Under the pieces are notes generated by a model, which was not told the origin of the DNA, did no database searches, and was given only the letters and a program-made list of their open reading frames with translations. Of a stretch of 64,000 bases of DNA, positions 9,175 through 16,669 are shown one piece after another. Every line of letters begins with the position of its first letter. Position 1 is the first letter of the stretch. The stretch lies in the NCBI GenBank assembly GCA_020161475.1, contig JAIUNQ010000001.1, forward strand, positions 41,714 through 105,713, written 5' to 3'. Both the position numbers and the translations under genes were made by a program. This DNA comes from Pseudomonadota bacterium (GTDB lineage Bacteria; Pseudomonadota; Alphaproteobacteria; Rhizobiales; Beijerinckiaceae).

Positions 9175-10485
9175 TCAGACGCGGTAGTAGCGGCTGGCGC
9201 GCTGTTCGGCGCGCTTGGCGGCTTCTTCCGGGGTGCGCTGGCCGGTCACGGCCTCGGCGAACATGTCCACCACCACATAGTCGGCCATCACCGCCGCCGA
9301 GGCATAACCGAGCGGGCCATCGAAGCCGTTCGGACGCAGGGTGTCGGAGGCGCTGGCATAGGCCTTGTGGATCGGGTCCGAGGTCCAGATCGGATTCTTC
9401 TCGAAGGCCTTGAGCGCCTGGCAGCAATAGGCCGAAGAGCCCTGCAGCCAGGAGTTCATCTGCTCCTGCTCATACATGAACTTGAGGTAGGCCTGCGCCG
9501 CCTGCGGGAACTTGGTGTGCTTGAAGATGATGGTGGAGGTGGTCTGGTGCAGCTCCACCTTCTTACCCACGGGGCCCATGGGGAAGTTGGTCGAGCGCAG
9601 GTCCGCCGCCATCTCTGCCAGCTTCGGATCGTTCTTGGCGGAGTAGTAGAGCGAAACGCCGTTGGCGGTCAGCGAGATCTGGCCAGCAACGAACGCGCGG
9701 TTGTTGTTGATGTCCAGCCAGCTCTCGGTGCCCGGAATAAAGGTCTTGTAGAGTTCCTTGGCGTAGTTGAGCGCCGCGATGGTCTCGGGGCTGTTGATGG
9801 TGACCTTGCCGTTCTTGTCCACCATCTGGCCGCCATGGCTCCAGAGCAGCCAATGGGCGTAGTTGTTGCCGTCACCCACGGCCTTGCCGTGCGCGAAGCC
9901 CGCCGGGGTGCCCTTGGCCTGAAGCGCCTTGCACAGCTCGAGGAAGCCCTTGGTGTCCTTCGGGAACTCCGAGAAACCCGCCGCCTTCATGTGGCTGTCG
10001 CGATAGATGATGGCGTTGCCGATGGCCGCCAGCGGCAGGGCGATGAACTTGCCGTCGCGCTTGGCATAGCCTTCGAGGCCCGGATACCAGCCGCCGTACT
10101 TCGCCCCGAGGTAGTTGGCGAGCGGGCTGACATCCATCAGCTTTTCCGGGTACTGCTGCGGATCATCGAACCACACGAACATGATGTCCGGGCCGGAGCC
10201 GACGTTCGCGGCCACCGCGGCCTTCGGGCGGATGTCTTCCCAGCTTTCCTTGTCGATCTTGACTTCGACGCCGGTCTGTTCGGTGAATTTCTTGGTGTTG
10301 GCGAGCCAGGCGTCCTCGTCACCCTTCACGAAAGGGGCCCAGCGCAGCACGCGGAGCGAAGCGCCCTTTTCCGGGGTGAACTTGGGTTCGGCCTGCGCGA
10401 AAGCGAGGTTCGGGGTGCCGCCAAAAGCCAGAGCGCCAGTGAGGCCAGCGGTTCCGGCGAGAAGGTCGCGACGGGAAATGGTCAT
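9175..10485 (-). CDS. ABC transporter extracellular sugar/sugar-acid-binding protein with Tat signal
   Basis: 436 aa family-1 extracellular solute-binding protein. The N-terminus MTISRRDLLAGTAG carries a twin-arginine motif and ends in an AFAQA-like cleavage site near residue 31, so it is probably exported folded through Tat. The mature part has the classic RVLRWAPFVKGDEDAW and GSGPDIMFVW segments. The ATG at 10485 has GGAGGAAC upstream; the frame continues upstream to 10692 without conserved sequence. Operon position and the LacI-type operator at 11679 suggest a ligand related to the tetronate pathway, but the ligand cannot be read from sequence. Confidence 0.9.
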   Translation of the reverse strand: MTISRRDLLAGTAGLTGALAFGGTPNLAFAQAEPKFTPEKGASLRVLRWAPFVKGDEDAWLANTKKFTEQTGVEVKIDKESWEDIRPKAAVAANVGSGPDIMFVWFDDPQQYPEKLMDVSPLANYLGAKYGGWYPGLEGYAKRDGKFIALPLAAIGNAIIYRDSHMKAAGFSEFPKDTKGFLELCKALQAKGTPAGFAHGKAVGDGNNYAHWLLWSHGGQMVDKNGKVTINSPETIAALNYAKELYKTFIPGTESWLDINNNRAFVAGQISLTANGVSLYYSAKNDPKLAEMAADLRSTNFPMGPVGKKVELHQTTSTIIFKHTKFPQAAQAYLKFMYEQEQMNSWLQGSSAYCCQALKAFEKNPIWTSDPIHKAYASASDTLRPNGFDGPLGYASAAVMADYVVVDMFAEAVTGQRTPEEAAKRAEQRASRYYRV

Positions 10486-10529
10486 GAGGTTCCTCCGTTT
10501 AAGAACATGCGGGATTGATGTTTTTGTCG

Positions 10530-10555
10530 CCCGGCATCTCCCGCGAGATGCCGGG
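10530..10555. terminator. Stem-loop between ATPase and binding-protein genes
   Basis: CCCGGCATCT and AGATGCCGGG form a perfect 10-bp stem with loop CCCGCG, followed on the plus strand by TGTTTT. It lies in the 82-bp gap between two genes read on the minus strand. It may partly terminate or stabilise the ATPase message. Confidence 0.55.
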
Positions 10556-10567
10556 TGTTTTCCCTGA

Positions 10568-11632
10568 TCAGAGACGACGCTCGCTCGCGGCGTCGAAGAG
10601 GTGGGTCTTTTCCGCCTCGATGGTGAGGTAGAGCGTTTCGCCCGGCTTGGCAGAGATGCGGTCGCGGAAAACCGCCACCAGTTCCTGCCCACCGATATCG
10701 ATCACGACCTGCGTTTCGGAACCAGTAGGCTCCACCACCACGACGCGGGCAGGCAGCCCGCCCGAACCGGCGAGGTGGAAATGCTCCGGACGAACCCCGT
10801 AGATGAGGTCCTTGCCCTTGGCGGCATCCGGCGCCTTGCCCACGGGAAGCGCAACGCCGCCCGCAGTGACGAACTTGGTCGGATCATTGGCGTCGAGCTT
10901 GCCCTTGACGAAGTTCATGGCCGGGGAGCCGATGAAGCCGGCCACGAACAGGTTGTCCGGGCGGTCATAAAGCTCGAGCGGCGCACCGATCTGCTCGACG
11001 ATGCCGTCATGCATCACCACGATCTTATCGGCCATGGTCATGGCTTCGATCTGGTCGTGGGTGACATAAACGGTGGTGGTCTTCAGGCGCTGGTGAAGCT
11101 CCTTGATCTCAGTGCGCATCGAGACGCGCAGCTTGGCGTCGAGGTTCGAGAGCGGCTCGTCGAACAGGAACACCTGCGGATCGCGCACGATGGCGCGGCC
11201 CATGGCGACGCGCTGGCGCTGGCCGCCCGACAGCTGGCGCGGATAGCGATCCAGCAGATGCGTCAGGCCCAGAATCTGCGCGGCGGGCTTGAGCCGCTCG
11301 TCGATCTTGGCCTGCTCCACGCCGCGCAGCTTGAGCGAGAACGCCATGTTCTCCTCCACCGTCATATGCGGATAGAGCGCGTAGTTCTGGAACACCATCG
11401 CGATATCGCGATCCTTGGGCGGCACATCGTTGATGACGCGATCGCCGATGCGGATTTCACCGCCCGAGATGTGTTCCAGCCCCGCGAGCATGCGGAGCAG
11501 GGTGGATTTGCCGCAGCCCGACGGCCCGACGAGGATGACGAATTCGCCATCCGCGATCGAGATGTCCACGCCCTTGATGATCGGAACCGTGCCGAAGGAT
11601 TTGCGCACGTTCACGATGTCGACCGAAGCCAT
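10568..11632 (-). CDS. ABC transporter ATP-binding protein (UgpC/MsmK type)
   Basis: 354 aa. Walker A is GPSGCGKST at residues 36-44, the signature is LSGGQRQRVAMGRA, Walker B is VFLFDEPLSNLD, and the switch histidine lies in VYVTHDQIEA. A C-terminal TOBE/regulatory domain (YGVRPEHFHL) is typical of CUT1 ATPases. It energises the importer encoded downstream. It is the first gene of the operon and its start lies 47 bp from a near-perfect LacI-type operator (11679-11694). ATPases of this group are often shared between importers. Confidence 0.92.
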   Translation of the reverse strand: MASVDIVNVRKSFGTVPIIKGVDISIADGEFVILVGPSGCGKSTLLRMLAGLEHISGGEIRIGDRVINDVPPKDRDIAMVFQNYALYPHMTVEENMAFSLKLRGVEQAKIDERLKPAAQILGLTHLLDRYPRQLSGGQRQRVAMGRAIVRDPQVFLFDEPLSNLDAKLRVSMRTEIKELHQRLKTTTVYVTHDQIEAMTMADKIVVMHDGIVEQIGAPLELYDRPDNLFVAGFIGSPAMNFVKGKLDANDPTKFVTAGGVALPVGKAPDAAKGKDLIYGVRPEHFHLAGSGGLPARVVVVEPTGSETQVVIDIGGQELVAVFRDRISAKPGETLYLTIEAEKTHLFDAASERRL

Positions 11633-11678
11633 GCCTTTACTTTCCTCGTTTGCCCCTTGTGCCGGGGTTTGTCGTTTT

Positions 11679-11694
11679 TTGGCAGCGGTGCCAA
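11679..11694. promoter_or_regulatory. LacI-type operator in front of the ABC importer operon
   Basis: TTGGCAGCGGTGCCAA has perfect 6-bp arms (TTGGCA/TGCCAA) and differs at one base from the perfect palindrome at 14870-14885, which lies in front of the tetronate genes. It lies 47 bp upstream of the ATPase start. The match supports control by the tetronate LacI-type regulator. Confidence 0.7.
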
Positions 11695-11858
11695 TTTAAG
11701 TCCGAACAAAGGGCGCCACGCAAGCGGGCACCCCCTCGAATTTTGCCGCTTCAAGCCCTCAAACGGGGTGTTATCGAAGCCTCAAAATGCTGATATGTTT
11801 CGGAAAACCTATTCTCCCACTCCGCCTTGCCGTCTCGTCCCTGAAGCATTCTTTCTTG

Positions 11859-11874
11859 TTGGTAGCGCTCCCAT
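11859..11874. promoter_or_regulatory. LacI-type operator upstream of denD
   Basis: TTGGTAGCGCTCCCAT matches the 14870 palindrome at 13 of 16 positions and keeps the AGCGCT core. It lies about 100 bp upstream of denD. The 278-bp gap between this importer operon and denD holds only these control sequences and no other gene that I can support. Confidence 0.55.
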
Positions 11875-11972
11875 TGTATGGTATCCGCTCGGAAAGGGAA
11901 GCAAAAAATTTCTCGCTGCGCAGGTTTCTTCACTCAAGTCCGCGCTTCAACCAACCCAAGGAGCCTTTTTCG

Positions 11973-12959
11973 ATGCATATCCTCATTATCGGTGCCGCCG
12001 GCATGGTGGGCCGCAAGCTCACCGCCCGTCTCGCCAAGGACGGCGCGCTCGGCGGCAAATCGATTTCCGCCTTCACCCTGGCGGATGTGGTGGAAGCCCC
12101 CGCGCCGGCCGGCTTTGGCGGCAAGGTGACTTCGCTGGCTGTGGATATCTCGGATGCGGCGGTTGCTGCCAAACTCGTCTCGGGCCGTCCGGATGTGATT
12201 TTCCACCTCGCCGCTATCGTTTCCGGTGAGGCCGAGGCCGATTTCGACAAGGGCTACCGCATCAATCTCGACGGCACCCGCCACCTGCTCGATGCGATCC
12301 GCGCCGAGGGTGCCAAGGCCCCCTATGTGCCGCGCGTGGTCAACACCTCCTCGATCGCGGTGTTCGGCGCGCCGTTCCCGGAGCTGATCCACGACGAGTT
12401 CTTCTCGACCCCGCTGACCAGCTACGGCACGCAGAAGGCCATCGGCGAGCTGCTGCTGACCGATTATTCCCGCAAGGGCTTCATGGATGGCATTTCGATT
12501 CGCCTGCCCACCATCTGCATCCGTCCGGGCAAGCCGAATGCCGCCGCCTCGGGCTTCTTCTCCAACATCCTGCGTGAGCCGCTGGTGGGGCAGGAGGCGG
12601 TGCTGCCGGTGGATGACAGCGTGCTGCATTGGCATGCTTCGCCCCGCTCCGCCGTCGGCTTCCTCATGCACGCCGCGACCATGGACCTGACCAAAATGGG
12701 CTGGCGCCGCGCCATCACCATGCCGGGCCTCGCTGCCACTGTCGGCGAGCAGATTGAGGCGCTGCGCCGCGTTGCGGGCGAAAAGGCCGTCAAACTCATC
12801 CGCCGCATGCCGGATGAAACCATCATCCGCATTGTTTCCGGCTGGCCGCGCGCCTTTGATGCGTCACGCGCCCTGTCGCTCGGCTTCAAGGCCGAGGCCA
12901 CCTTCGATGAGATCATCAAGGTCCATGTCGAGGATGAGCTGGGCGGCAAGCTGCCGTAA
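11973..12959 (+). CDS. denD: D-erythronate dehydrogenase
   Basis: 328 aa NAD-dependent epimerase/dehydratase-fold enzyme. The Rossmann motif GAAGMVG is at residues 7-13, and S126/S127, Y151 and K155 (YGTQK) form the catalytic set. DenD oxidises D-erythronate to 2-oxo-tetronate, the first step of the DUF1537-kinase pathway. The assignment rests on sequence type plus the presence of otnC, ltnD, otnI and otnK within 6 kb. ATG 11973 is chosen because MHILIIGAAG is the conserved start and AAGGAG lies 10 bp upstream; the frame is open back to 11787. Its promoter carries a LacI-type operator at 11859. Confidence 0.88.
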   Translation: MHILIIGAAGMVGRKLTARLAKDGALGGKSISAFTLADVVEAPAPAGFGGKVTSLAVDISDAAVAAKLVSGRPDVIFHLAAIVSGEAEADFDKGYRINLDGTRHLLDAIRAEGAKAPYVPRVVNTSSIAVFGAPFPELIHDEFFSTPLTSYGTQKAIGELLLTDYSRKGFMDGISIRLPTICIRPGKPNAAASGFFSNILREPLVGQEAVLPVDDSVLHWHASPRSAVGFLMHAATMDLTKMGWRRAITMPGLAATVGEQIEALRRVAGEKAVKLIRRMPDETIIRIVSGWPRAFDASRALSLGFKAEATFDEIIKVHVEDELGGKLP

Positions 12960-12971
12960 GGATTGAAGCGC

Positions 12972-13004
12972 GTCATGCCCGGCCTCGTGCCGGGCATCCA
13001 CGAC
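12972..13004. repeat. REP-like palindrome, copy 2
   Basis: The stem ATGCCCGGC / GCCGGGCAT is flanked by GTC and CCACGAC, 12 bp after denD. It forms a head-to-tail pair with the copy at 13024 in the gap between convergent denD and otnC, where such elements often also act as bidirectional terminators. Confidence 0.75.
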
Positions 13005-13023
13005 TTAACGGCGGCTCGACAAA

Positions 13024-13056
13024 GTCATGGATACCCGCCCCAAGGGCGGGCATGAC
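13024..13056. repeat. REP-like palindrome, copy 3
   Basis: The hairpin ACCCGCCC / GGGCGGGC is flanked by GTCATGG and ATGAC, 9 bp before the otnC stop. It is the inverted partner of copy 2. Confidence 0.75.
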
Positions 13057-13065
13057 ACTTCAGGT

Positions 13066-13779
13066 CTATCTGCCTTTTAGCCCATGCTGCGTGCAGCCCG
13101 CATCCGTGCAATCGGCCTCGTCGTGAGCGATCAGCTCTGCCGTCTCGCATTTGAAATGCGTTGTCAGATCATCGAGTTGGGCGCGGGAAAGGAATCTCGG
13201 ATTGAGGTTCTTGGTCAGCAGGAAAAGCTTGGCCGTCTCCTCCAGCTCCTCGGTCGCATAAACCGCTGCCTCAAGGCTTTCCCCCGCCACCACCGGCCCG
13301 TGGTTTGAGAGCAGCACCGCCGAATAGCGCCCCGCCAGCCCGCGAATGGCATCGGCCACGGCAGGATCGCCGGGCCGGTAATAGGGCAGCAGCGCACAGG
13401 GGCCGACCCGCATGGCGAAGTATGGCGTCAGCGGCGGCAGCGCTGCGCGCGGATCAATCTCCGGCAGCATGGAAACCGCGACAGAATGCGTGGAATGCAG
13501 GTGCACAATCGCTTTCGCCGTGCTGCGCGTGTCGTAAATCGCGCTGTGCAGCGGAATTTCCTTCGTCGGTGCATCGCCGGAAACAAGGTTGCCCGCACCA
13601 TCCAGCTTTGAAAGCCGCGCGGGGTCAAGAAACCCCAGCGAAGCATTGGTGGGCGTGACGAGCCACCCGCCGTCCTCCAGCCGCATCGAGATATTGCCGG
13701 AGGAGCCGGGCGTCAGCCCGCGCTCGAACAGCGAGCGCCCGAACCGGCAGATCGCCTCGCGCGCTTGCACATCACTCAT
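13066..13779 (-). CDS. otnC: 3-oxo-tetronate 4-phosphate decarboxylase (class II aldolase family)
   Basis: 237 aa. The zinc ligands of the class II aldolase/AraD fold are visible: H93 and H95 (IVHLHSTHS) and H160 (LLSNHGP), with the acidic residue E74 in PTKEIPLH. OtnC decarboxylates 3-oxo-tetronate 4-phosphate to dihydroxyacetone phosphate, the last step of tetronate breakdown. Its start overlaps the regulator's stop by 4 bp (ATGA), so regulator and decarboxylase are one transcript. An unusual C-terminal tail contains CTDAGCTQH, two extra cysteines beyond the catalytic domain. Confidence 0.9.
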   Translation of the reverse strand: MSDVQAREAICRFGRSLFERGLTPGSSGNISMRLEDGGWLVTPTNASLGFLDPARLSKLDGAGNLVSGDAPTKEIPLHSAIYDTRSTAKAIVHLHSTHSVAVSMLPEIDPRAALPPLTPYFAMRVGPCALLPYYRPGDPAVADAIRGLAGRYSAVLLSNHGPVVAGESLEAAVYATEELEETAKLFLLTKNLNPRFLSRAQLDDLTTHFKCETAELIAHDEADCTDAGCTQHGLKGR

Positions 13780-14789
13780 GTGGTTCCCCCTTCGAGGAGT
13801 TCGAAGCCGATATCGATAAGCTTGGCCTGCTCCTGCCCCAGCACCATGCGGGCCGCGACCTCCCCCATGGCAGCGCGCGGCGTGCGGATGGAGGACAGTG
13901 GTTGGGGCGCAAAGCGGGCGAGATCCAACCCGTTATGCCCGAAAATCGCGAGTTGATTCGGGATCTGAATCCCGTGACTCAAGCAGTGAAAGTAACCGCC
14001 CAAGGCCATGTCATCATTGGAGAAATAGCAGGCGTCAATCTCAATGCCCTGTGCGAGCAGGCGTTTGAGTCCCTCCCGCCCGGCTTCCACCGAGGAGGTG
14101 CCGGTGCCGATCTCCTGCGCCACAACGCTCAGGCCTGCTTCGCGCAAGGCACCCTCGAAACCCTCGAAGCGTTTGACCGCGCGGATATCGAGATGAATCC
14201 GGTGCCCGACATAGCCGATGCGCCGATAGCCCCGCCCGATCAGGTGCCGCGCCGCCACCGCCCCGGCCTGCCGGTTGGAGAAGCCCACCAGCCGGTCGAG
14301 CCCCACACCGTCGGTGTCATACACCTCCACCAGTCGCGTGCCGCTGGCGCGCAGCAGGGCTTTGGCACCCTCGGTATGATCCAGCCCGACAAGGATCAGC
14401 CCCGCTGGTCGCCAGCTCAGCACGGAGGCAATCAGCCGCTCCTCGCGCTCGGCCTCATATTCGCTGACCGCGATCACCGATTGATGCCCATGCGCCTCCA
14501 GCACCTGGTTCGCACCGCGCAGGAAATCCGGAAAAACGATGTTGGTGAGCGAGGGGATGATGATCCCGACGAGGTTCGAGCCTGTGGAGGCCAGGTTCCC
14601 TGCGAGCCGGTTTGGCACATAGGCCAGCTTATCGGCGGCGGCCTGAACTTTCGCGCGTGTACGCTCGGAAACGGCGCCCTTGCCGCGCAGAACCCGCGAG
14701 GCCGTGCTTTCGCCCACACCGGCGGCGCGTGCGACATCCGCCAACGTCGCGCTGGTCGTGAGGGCGTTAAAATCGTCGCGCTGGGTCAA
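13776..14789 (-). CDS. LacI-family regulator of tetronate catabolism
   Basis: About 337 aa. The helix-turn-helix TLADVARAAGVGESTASRVL is followed by a hinge (NRLAGNLASTGSNLVGIIIP) and an effector domain (FSNDDMALGGYFHC, GHNGLDLARF). I prefer TTG 14789 because GGAG sits 6 bp upstream. The frame runs back to a TTG at 14885 inside the operator palindrome, which is unlikely to be translated. It is co-transcribed with otnC and divergent from ltnD-otnI-otnK, with a perfect operator between them. Autoregulation and control of denD and the ABC importer are inferred from matching operators. Confidence 0.87.
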   Translation of the reverse strand: MTQRDDFNALTTSATLADVARAAGVGESTASRVLRGKGAVSERTRAKVQAAADKLAYVPNRLAGNLASTGSNLVGIIIPSLTNIVFPDFLRGANQVLEAHGHQSVIAVSEYEAEREERLIASVLSWRPAGLILVGLDHTEGAKALLRASGTRLVEVYDTDGVGLDRLVGFSNRQAGAVAARHLIGRGYRRIGYVGHRIHLDIRAVKRFEGFEGALREAGLSVVAQEIGTGTSSVEAGREGLKRLLAQGIEIDACYFSNDDMALGGYFHCLSHGIQIPNQLAIFGHNGLDLARFAPQPLSSIRTPRAAMGEVAARMVLGQEQAKLIDIGFELLEGGTT

Positions 14790-14869
14790 TCCGGGCTCCG
14801 CAAGGGCACGTCGATGGCTCTTGTTTTGCCCTAGGGTAAGCGAAGTCAGGGTGCGTAAGCAATCAGGAA

Positions 14870-14885
14870 TTGGCAGCGCTGCCAA
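14870..14885. promoter_or_regulatory. Perfect LacI-type operator in the divergent otn/ltn control region
   Basis: TTGGCAGCGCTGCCAA is a perfect 16-bp palindrome placed about 80 bp from the regulator start and 70 bp from ltnD. It is the best copy of the motif also found at 11679, 11859 and, more weakly, 2653 and 15076. A stem-loop CCTTGCGG/CCGCAAGG at 14910-14930 follows in the ltnD leader. Confidence 0.75.
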
Positions 14886-14954
14886 ACTCTGCTAGCTCTT
14901 TTTTTGATCCCTTGCGGCAAACCCGCAAGGCATAAAAAATCGGGAGAAAATGCC

Positions 14955-15884
14955 GTGCCGGAGGCTGTTGCAGTGCAAAATAGTCCGAAATCTGTTGGTG
15001 TCATCGGTTTGGGGTCCATGGGCCTCGGCATGGCCAAATCCTTGCTGAAAGCCGGGCATTCTGTTTCGGGGTATGATGTTAGCGCTACCTCCTTGGCGGC
15101 TTTTGCCGAAGCGGGCGGGCGCGCTGCCACATCCCCGGCGGATGCGGCCCAAGGCGCGGATATCGTGGTTTGCGTGGTGGTCAACGCCGCCCAGACCGAG
15201 GGCGTGCTGTTCGGGGAGGGCGGTGTGGCCTCTGCCATGAAGCCCGGCTCGGTCTTCCTCTCCTGCGCCACCATGGACCCGGCGATTGCGCGTGATCTCT
15301 CGGCCCGCGTTGAGGCGAAGGGCGTGCATTATCTCGATGCGCCGATCTCTGGCGGTGCGCGCCGCGCGGCGGAAGGCGCATTGACGATCCTCGCGTCGGG
15401 GTCAAAAGCGGCCTTTGCTTCAGCGCGCCCCGCGCTCGATGCCATGGCCGCCAAGCTCTACGAGCTGGGCGATGCCGCAGGCGCGGGCGCGGCCTTCAAG
15501 ATGATCAACCAGTTGCTCGCGGGCGTGCATATCGCCGCAGCTTCCGAGGCCATGGCCTTTGCCGCGCGGCAGGGGCTGGATCTGGATAAGGTCTATGAGG
15601 TGATCACCGCCTCGGCGGGCAACTCATGGATGTTCGAAAACCGCATGACCAAGGTGCTCTCGGGCGATTATTCGCCCAATTCCGCCACCGAAATCTTCGT
15701 GAAAGACCTCGGCATCGTGCAGGATATGGCGCGTTCGCAGCGCTTCCCCGTGCCGATGGCCGCCTCCGCGCTGCAAATGTTTCTGATGACCTCGGCGGTG
15801 GGCATGGGGCGTGATGATGATTCATCCGTCGCGCGGCTCTATGCGCAGGTCGGCGGCGCGAAGCTGCCCGGACAGGAGGGCTGA
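14955..15884 (+). CDS. ltnD: L-threonate dehydrogenase
   Basis: 309 aa member of the beta-hydroxyacid dehydrogenase family. The nucleotide motif GVIGLGSMGLG is at residues 15-25, the substrate motif is DAPISGG, and the catalytic lysine is K182 in FKMINQLL. LtnD oxidises L-threonate to 2-oxo-tetronate. The start is GTG 14955, with GGGAGA 8 bp upstream. The frame is open from 14904, but the added residues cross a hairpin in the leader. It is the first gene of ltnD-otnI-otnK; the next start lies 2 bp after its stop. Other HIBADH-type dehydrogenases look similar, so the name depends on context. Confidence 0.87.
   Translation: MPEAVAVQNSPKSVGVIGLGSMGLGMAKSLLKAGHSVSGYDVSATSLAAFAEAGGRAATSPADAAQGADIVVCVVVNAAQTEGVLFGEGGVASAMKPGSVFLSCATMDPAIARDLSARVEAKGVHYLDAPISGGARRAAEGALTILASGSKAAFASARPALDAMAAKLYELGDAAGAGAAFKMINQLLAGVHIAAASEAMAFAARQGLDLDKVYEVITASAGNSWMFENRMTKVLSGDYSPNSATEIFVKDLGIVQDMARSQRFPVPMAASALQMFLMTSAVGMGRDDDSSVARLYAQVGGAKLPGQEG
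15076..15091. promoter_or_regulatory. Possible internal LacI-type site inside ltnD
   Basis: ATGTTAGCGCTACCTC contains the TAGCGCTA core and lies 191 bp downstream of the perfect operator centre. A second operator inside the first gene would allow DNA looping, as in lac. It may also be chance codon use, as it encodes ordinary family residues. Confidence 0.3.
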
Positions 15885-15886
15885 CA

Positions 15887-16669
15887 ATGCCGAAATTTGC
15901 CGCCAACCTTTCCATGATGTTCAACGAGCACGCCTTCCTTGATCGCTTCAAGGCGGCGGCGGACGCCGGTTTTACGGCGGTTGAATACCTCTTCCCCTAC
16001 GAGGTTTCGCCCGAAGCCATCGCCAAAGCGCTCGCGGACAATGGTCTCACCCAGGCGCTGTTCAACCTGCCGCCGGGCGATTGGGCGTCCGGCGAGCGCG
16101 GCCTCGCCTCTCTGCCCGAGCGCTTCGAGGAGTTCGCCGCGGGCGTTGAAACCGCGCTCACCTATGCTCAGGCGAGCGGCGTCAAACAGCTTCACATGAT
16201 GGCGGGGCTTTCGGACAAATCCGATCCCAAGGCGTTGCTCGCTTACGAGCGCGCGGTGCGCCATGGCGCGGAGCGTCTGGCCACCAAGGGGCTCCATCTG
16301 CTGCTCGAACCGATCAACCCGCGCGATATGCCGGGCTACTTCCTCAATGATTTCAACTGGTGCGCCGCGTTCATCGCGCGCCTCGGCCTGCCCAATGTCG
16401 CGCTCCAATATGACATCTACCACCGCCAGATCATCCACGGCGATGTAACAAAGGGGCTGGAAGCGATGCTTCCCATCACGCGCCATATCCAGATCGCCTC
16501 GGTCCCGGCGCGCCACGAGCCGGATACGGGCGAACTCAACGACACCCGCCTGTTCGAAACGCTGGATGCCATGGGGTATGACGGCTTCATCGGCTGCGAA
16601 TATCGCCCCAAGGGCGAAACGGTTGCGGGCCTCGGCTGGTTCGCCAAATACAAGGGAGCCGCCCGATGA
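15887..16669 (+). CDS. otnI: 2-oxo-tetronate isomerase (hydroxypyruvate isomerase family)
   Basis: 260 aa TIM-barrel sugar isomerase/endonuclease-IV fold. Motifs include NLSMMFNEHAFLDRF near the N-terminus, LLEPINPRDMPGYFL (metal-ligand Glu), LQYDIYHRQI (metal-ligand Asp and His) and FIGCEYRP near the end. OtnI converts 2-oxo-tetronate to 3-oxo-tetronate, linking both dehydrogenases to the kinase. It starts 2 bp after ltnD, and its last codons overlap the otnK start by 4 bp. Confidence 0.9.
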   Translation: MPKFAANLSMMFNEHAFLDRFKAAADAGFTAVEYLFPYEVSPEAIAKALADNGLTQALFNLPPGDWASGERGLASLPERFEEFAAGVETALTYAQASGVKQLHMMAGLSDKSDPKALLAYERAVRHGAERLATKGLHLLLEPINPRDMPGYFLNDFNWCAAFIARLGLPNVALQYDIYHRQIIHGDVTKGLEAMLPITRHIQIASVPARHEPDTGELNDTRLFETLDAMGYDGFIGCEYRPKGETVAGLGWFAKYKGAAR

